Part shown: positions 33,367 to 37,193 of the stretch, piece by piece
How the letters are laid out: each line of letters starts with the position of its first letter
Position numbering within the stretch: position 1 is the stretch's first letter
NCBI GenBank assembly: GCA_027450045.1
Contig: DAIDKM010000026.1
Coordinates: 1-37,193 of the forward strand
Direction of reading: 5' to 3'
From: Paludibacter sp.
GTDB lineage: Bacteria; Bacteroidota; Bacteroidia; Bacteroidales; Paludibacteraceae
DNA: 37,193 nucleotides
Notes under the pieces: model-generated
The model's database searches: none
Told to the model about the DNA's origin: nothing
The model's input: only the letters and a program-made list of their open reading frames with translations
Program-made: the position numbers and the translations under genes

Positions 33367-34439
33367 TAGAAGTTAAAAAAGAAGGTATATTGTTATCAAA
33401 GACTGACTTAGAATTTGAAAACGAAGGCGTGCTCAATCCCGCAGTGATACGGGTTGGCGACCATGTCCATATTTTTTACCGTGCAGTACAGTTGTGGAAT
33501 CAATCTACCATCGGGTATTGCAGGTTGGATGGGCCATTGAATGTGGTAGAACGTTGGGAAAAACCTCTTATGGTTCCCGAATTTGATTATGAATCGCAAG
33601 GTATTGAAGATGCCCGTATTGTAAAAATTGAAGGCACCTATTATATGTCTTATACAGGGTATGATGGCACAAATGCCCGTGGCGCATTAGCCACATCGAA
33701 AGATTTAGTGCATTTTACAAAGCAAGGGCTCATTGTACCACCGATTTCTTATGCGCATTTTGTTTATCTTGTAGAATCGGCTGGTAAAGTAAACGAGAAT
33801 TATTACCACAACCATAAGTTCTATTATCAGGAATCTGATCCCGATGAAAAAATATGGTTGTGGGATAAAAATGTCGTATTTTTTCCTCGTAAAATCAATG
33901 GCAATTTGGTTTTTTTTCATCGAATACGTCCCGGAATTCAGCTTGTTTGTGTGAAAAACATAAAGGAACTAACGGAGGAATTTTGGAAAAACTATTTCCT
34001 GAATTTTCAGGATCATATTGTGATGGACCCTGTTTATCAGCATGAGTCAAGTTATATTGGTAGTGGTTGTCCACCTATTGAAACAGAACAAGGTTGGGTT
34101 TTTATTTATCATGGTGTAGAAGAAAATGAAAACGGACATATCTATTCTGCTTGTGCCGCTTTGCTTGATTTGAATGATCCTTCGAAAGAAATAGCCAGAT
34201 TGCCTTATGCTTTGTTCTCGCCTGAATTTGATTGGGAATTAGAAGGAGACGTAAATAATGTCGTTTTTCCTACCGGAACTGCCTTGTTTGGAGACACTTT
34301 ATTTATTTATTATGGAGCGGCAGATTCAAGTATTGCTTGCGCTTCCGTCAGTTTATCCAAATTAGTAGCCGAATTATTAACGCATAGCACAAAGAACAAT
34401 GAAACGAGCATTAAATCAATCTTAAGCTTAAGGCCATGA
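33363..34439 (+). CDS. GH130 beta-mannoside phosphorylase/hydrolase (2)
   Basis: Second GH130-family propeller, 358 residues from the ATG at 33363, which overlaps the transporter stop in an ATGA. The family motif is YESQGIEDARIVKI (76-89), with Asp83 as the candidate general acid, followed by GTYYMSYTGYDG. A propeller Tyr/Glu region (YYHNHKFYYQE) and HRIRPG (about residues 187-192) follow. It has no signal peptide, so it is probably intracellular. It is diverged from the first GH130 gene, so the two may differ in linkage or in chain length acted on. It is the immediate neighbour of a glycosyltransferase, which fits a synthesis/turnover pair for a mannoside. Confidence 0.87.
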   Translation: MIEVKKEGILLSKTDLEFENEGVLNPAVIRVGDHVHIFYRAVQLWNQSTIGYCRLDGPLNVVERWEKPLMVPEFDYESQGIEDARIVKIEGTYYMSYTGYDGTNARGALATSKDLVHFTKQGLIVPPISYAHFVYLVESAGKVNENYYHNHKFYYQESDPDEKIWLWDKNVVFFPRKINGNLVFFHRIRPGIQLVCVKNIKELTEEFWKNYFLNFQDHIVMDPVYQHESSYIGSGCPPIETEQGWVFIYHGVEENENGHIYSACAALLDLNDPSKEIARLPYALFSPEFDWELEGDVNNVVFPTGTALFGDTLFIYYGAADSSIACASVSLSKLVAELLTHSTKNNETSIKSILSLRP

Positions 34440-34449
34440 TTATTTGCGA

Positions 34450-34495
34450 GTTCCATACATCCTTAGTGTATAATAATAAAAATAATCGTATGAAA
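34450..34495 (+). repeat. repeated leader element, copy 2
   Basis: Second copy of the element at 4513-4559: TTCCATACATCCTTAGTGTA (34451-34470), a 16-base AT-rich spacer, then CGTATGAAA (34487-34495). Here the dyad is ATACA-N7-TGTAT with perfect 5-base arms. The ATG at the end (34490) is the glycosyltransferase start that I prefer. If the element is not coding, the alternative start at 34436 is wrong. Confidence 0.6.
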
Positions 34496-36829
34496 AATAA
34501 AATAGCTATTCAGGAATTGGATGATAAGAGTTTACAGCAACAAGAATTCTCCTATTTAGAAGACAGGATGCTTCATCAGAGTGCACCTCATAACGATAAA
34601 CTCCATTTGAATGCGATTCCCATGAAAGCTGAAATTCTATTTATTACTTCCTATCCCCCCAGAGAATGTGGAATAGCCACCTATTCGCAGGATTTGATCA
34701 AGGCGTTGAATAATAAATTCGGCACTTCTTTCGATTTAAAAGTATGCGCCTTGGAATCGGGTGACGAAACTTTTGATTATCCCGATGAAGTAAACCATAT
34801 TCTCAAAACTTCCAACTCACAGGATTATGTGGAATTGGCAAACTACATTAATCAGAATAACCGTATTGAAATTGTGTTGATTCAGCATGAGTTTGGCTTT
34901 TTTCAAATGCAGGAAGAGGCTTTTCTCCATTTTCTTCAGGAGATAACAAAGCCGATTATCATTGTGTTTCATACTGTGTTACCCCGTCCGGATAAACTGT
35001 TTAAAGCAAAAGTTCAGCATATTGCAAATGCTTGCACATCCATCGTCGTCATGACGCACATATCGGAACAGTTGTTGGTCAATGAGTATGAAGTGTCACA
35101 ACAAAAAATTACCGTTATTGCTCATGGCACCCACTTGGTTCCTCATTTAAGTAAAGATTTTTTGAAGGAGAAATATGCATTAACAGGCAAAAAAGTGTTG
35201 ACCACGTTCGGACTACTTAGTTCGGGGAAAAGCATTGAAACTACCTTAAAAGCGTTGCCTGCCATTGTGAAAACGATTCCTGATGTTATGTTTCTTGTCA
35301 TTGGAAAAACCCATCCGGAAGTGTCAAAAACAGATGACGAAACGTATCGGAAAATGCTTGTAGCTACCGTGAAAGAATTAGAAATTCAGGATCATGTGCA
35401 GTTTATCAATAGCTACTTCGCTACGCCAATCCTCCTTGAATATTTGCAACTTACCGATATTTACCTCTTTACTACCAACGATCCGAATCAGGCTGTAAGC
35501 GGCACTTTCGTTTATGCCATGAGTTGTGGTTGTCCCATTATTTCAACGCCTATTCCCCATGCAAAGGAAGTGTTGACCGAGGATACCGGAATTATTATTG
35601 ATTTTCAAAACTCACAACAACTGGCAGACGGAGCCATCCGGTTACTCAACGATGAACCGTTGCGAAGCCATATCAGCACAAATACCTTGCAGAAAATAAT
35701 TTCCACAGCATGGGAGAACTCTGCTGTTGCACATGGCATGTTGTTCGAGAAAATGGATAGAAATAAAATTAAGCTCCAATATAATCTTCCGCTCATCAAT
35801 ATGAATCACCTGAAACGAATGACCACCAAAACAGGAGTCATTCAGTTTTCAAAAGTGAATCAACCTGACATTAGCACCGGTTATACGTTGGATGATAATG
35901 CCCGAGCGCTGGTAGCTACCTGTATGTATTTTCAGTTGACTGATCGTGAAAGGAGCATCCATAACATCCATAAATATCTTCGTTTTATAACAGAATGCCA
36001 ACAACCTGATGGCAGTTTTTTGAATTATGTAGATGAGAATTTAAACTTCACCGAGCAAAATGGAACTACGAATTTAGATGATTCCAATGGTAGAGCAGTT
36101 TGGGCTTTGGGATATGTTCGGTCGTTAACCAATGTGTTACCCCTGGAAATTTTAGCAGAAGCCGAAACGGCTCTTGAAAAAGCATTAACCCGTTTTGACA
36201 CAGTCTATTCTCCACGTGCCATGGCTTTTGCAATCAAGGGGTTATATTATTTCCTTCAATCAGAAAAATCGCCCGAAAATCTCACTTTATTAAAAACGCT
36301 CGCTAATCGTTTGGTGAAGATGTACAAGCACGAATCGGACGGGGAATGGAAATGGTTTGAGGGGTATCTAACATATGCCAACAGCATATTACCCGAAGCA
36401 ATGTTATATGCGTGGTTAGTAACTGAAGAAACAAATTACAAAGAAATTGCCATCTCGTCGTTTGATTTTTTGTTGTCGCAAACGTTTAATGAAAACGGAA
36501 TAGAGGTAATTTCCAACAAACATTGGTTGCAAAAGGGTGAGGAAGCCGGTCATTTTGGAGAACAACCCATCGATGTGGCATACACCATCATGACATTAAG
36601 TAAATTCTACGATGTATTTAAGAACGAAGACTACCACACAAAAATGGAAATAGCATTCAACTGGTTTCTGGGTAATAACAGGTTACATCAAATTATTTAC
36701 AATCCTTGTACGGGTGGTTGTTACGACGGTTTGGAGGAAACGCATGTAAATCTCAATCAGGGGGCAGAGTCAACGGTAAGTTACCTGATGGCGCGCTTGA
36801 CTATGGAAAAGTATAAAAATGGAAAATAA
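34490..36829 (+). CDS. GT4-type glycosyltransferase fused to an alpha-helical C-terminal domain
   Basis: Protein of 779 residues from the ATG at 34490. An ATG at 34436 would overlap the GH130 stop and give 797 residues, but those first 18 codons lie in the repeated leader element. The N-terminal half (about 45-430) is a GT4/GT-B glycosyltransferase: TSYPPRECGIATYSQDLIKAL, VIAHGTHLVPH, TTFGLLSSGKSIETTLKALP, and the E-x7-E-like nucleotide-sugar site near SGTFVYAMSCGCPIIST. The C-terminal half (about 435-779) is helical, with TGYTLDDNARAL, LDDSNGRAVWALGY and NQGAESTVSYLMAR, like an alpha/alpha toroid seen in glycan-acting enzymes. The donor and acceptor are unknown. Its neighbours, GH130 and PIG-L, suggest a mannoside or glycolipid. 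Confidence 0.83.
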   Translation: MKNKIAIQELDDKSLQQQEFSYLEDRMLHQSAPHNDKLHLNAIPMKAEILFITSYPPRECGIATYSQDLIKALNNKFGTSFDLKVCALESGDETFDYPDEVNHILKTSNSQDYVELANYINQNNRIEIVLIQHEFGFFQMQEEAFLHFLQEITKPIIIVFHTVLPRPDKLFKAKVQHIANACTSIVVMTHISEQLLVNEYEVSQQKITVIAHGTHLVPHLSKDFLKEKYALTGKKVLTTFGLLSSGKSIETTLKALPAIVKTIPDVMFLVIGKTHPEVSKTDDETYRKMLVATVKELEIQDHVQFINSYFATPILLEYLQLTDIYLFTTNDPNQAVSGTFVYAMSCGCPIISTPIPHAKEVLTEDTGIIIDFQNSQQLADGAIRLLNDEPLRSHISTNTLQKIISTAWENSAVAHGMLFEKMDRNKIKLQYNLPLINMNHLKRMTTKTGVIQFSKVNQPDISTGYTLDDNARALVATCMYFQLTDRERSIHNIHKYLRFITECQQPDGSFLNYVDENLNFTEQNGTTNLDDSNGRAVWALGYVRSLTNVLPLEILAEAETALEKALTRFDTVYSPRAMAFAIKGLYYFLQSEKSPENLTLLKTLANRLVKMYKHESDGEWKWFEGYLTYANSILPEAMLYAWLVTEETNYKEIAISSFDFLLSQTFNENGIEVISNKHWLQKGEEAGHFGEQPIDVAYTIMTLSKFYDVFKNEDYHTKMEIAFNWFLGNNRLHQIIYNPCTGGCYDGLEETHVNLNQGAESTVSYLMARLTMEKYKNGK

Positions 36830-37193
36830 TATCTCAAAGTCTGTTGCTATAATTGTGGCTCACCCCGATGATGAAACATTGTGGGCAGGTGGAACCATAT
36901 TGAACCATCCGACATGGAAATGCTTTATTGTTTGTCTTTGCCGGGCAAGCGATACCGATCGTGCCCCCAGATTTCACAAAGCATTAAAAATACTTGGATC
37001 GGAGGGAATTATGGGTGATCTTAACGACGGTCCTAATCAGCATCCTTTAAACGAAAAGGAATTGGAAGCTGAAATTGTACGGTTATTACCAAAAACGCAT
37101 TTCGATCTGATAATTACCCATAACCCAACCGGAGAATATACAAAACATTTGCGACACGAAGAGATAAGCAAAGCAGTTATTTTACTTTGGCAT
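36819..37193 (+). CDS. PIG-L family deacetylase (partial, runs off the right edge)
   Basis: N-terminal 125 residues of a PIG-L/LmbE zinc-dependent N-acetylglucosamine deacetylase family protein. The ATG at 36819 overlaps the end of the glycosyltransferase by 11 bp. The zinc-binding motif AHPDDETLWAGG (residues 14-25) has the expected His-Pro-Asp-Asp-Glu. Later, THNPTGEYTKHLRHEEI holds another expected His. The C-terminal half is outside the window. With a glycosyltransferase just upstream, it could deacetylate a sugar in a glycolipid or small thiol pathway. The substrate is not readable. Confidence 0.85.
   Translation, partial: MENNISKSVAIIVAHPDDETLWAGGTILNHPTWKCFIVCLCRASDTDRAPRFHKALKILGSEGIMGDLNDGPNQHPLNEKELEAEIVRLLPKTHFDLIITHNPTGEYTKHLRHEEISKAVILLWH

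Noticed and set aside
34490-37193. Bacillithiol-type GT plus deacetylase pathway
   Set aside because: GT4 plus PIG-L could suggest BshA/BshB, but the fused C-terminal half and GH130 neighbour do not fit, and no cysteine-ligase gene is visible.
1-37193. CRISPR array, tRNA, rRNA or insertion sequence
   Set aside because: I saw no regularly spaced repeats, tRNA-like folds, rRNA-like stretches or transposase frames.

Overview
The window looks like a chromosomal segment from a member of the Bacteroidota. The basis is indirect but consistent: AT-rich A-tract leaders instead of strong Shine-Dalgarno sites before most genes, small outer-membrane beta-barrel proteins of the PorT type, Cys-lipoproteins, paired YtxH/CsbD/lmo0937-like small stress proteins, and many short-overlap operons. 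All confident genes lie on the + strand. I saw no rRNA, tRNA, CRISPR array, transposase or phage structural gene. The last gene (PIG-L family deacetylase) is cut by the right edge. The first gene has an unclear 5' end.

Layout. (1) About 0.8-4.5 kb: bacterioferritin, a type III polyketide synthase with an adjacent ICMT-like methyltransferase, and a small-subunit catalase, which is an oxidative-stress and membrane-lipid group. (2) 4.7-14.1 kb: a haloperoxidase-like alpha/beta hydrolase, a Na+/Ca2+-exchanger-family antiporter, a DJ-1/PfpI protein, a P-type H+-ATPase, a small acidic protein, a P-type Mg2+-ATPase and a CurA-like NADPH oxidoreductase. (3) 14.5-26.9 kb: a dense carbon-energy operon with glycogen phosphorylase, a HAD phosphatase, acetate kinase, a double PRC-barrel protein, phosphoketolase, RpiB, a 60-residue membrane protein, class I aldolase, mannose-6-phosphate isomerase, a eukaryotic-type phosphomannomutase-like HAD protein and a GH130 enzyme. 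(4) 27.2-32.3 kb: small envelope and stress proteins (two Cys-lipoproteins, two beta-barrel proteins, CsbD, two YtxH paralogues, an lmo0937-like peptide, a holin-like protein). (5) 32.3-37.2 kb: an AI-2E-family transporter, a second GH130 enzyme, a GT4 glycosyltransferase fused to a helical C-terminal domain, and a PIG-L deacetylase, all overlapping or nearly so.

How it may work together. The window reads as a stress/stationary-phase survival island. Glycogen phosphorolysis feeds sugar phosphates. Phosphoketolase plus acetate kinase can make ATP from fructose-6-P or xylulose-5-P without the lower half of glycolysis. ManA, the PMM-like protein and GH130 could move carbon between fructose-6-P, mannose-1-P and a beta-mannoside, which resembles the mannogen storage logic known from Leishmania. 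Ion ATPases, catalase, ferritin and envelope proteins would protect the resting cell.

The best sign that these blocks are co-regulated is a 42-bp non-coding element. It occurs three times, 60-220 bp upstream of the first gene of three blocks (ferritin, glycogen phosphorylase, small envelope proteins). Each copy contains two direct half-sites exactly 21 bp apart. Other unexplained structures are a long inverted repeat duplicated behind both ytxH genes, and a second repeated leader element found at 4.5 kb and 34.45 kb.
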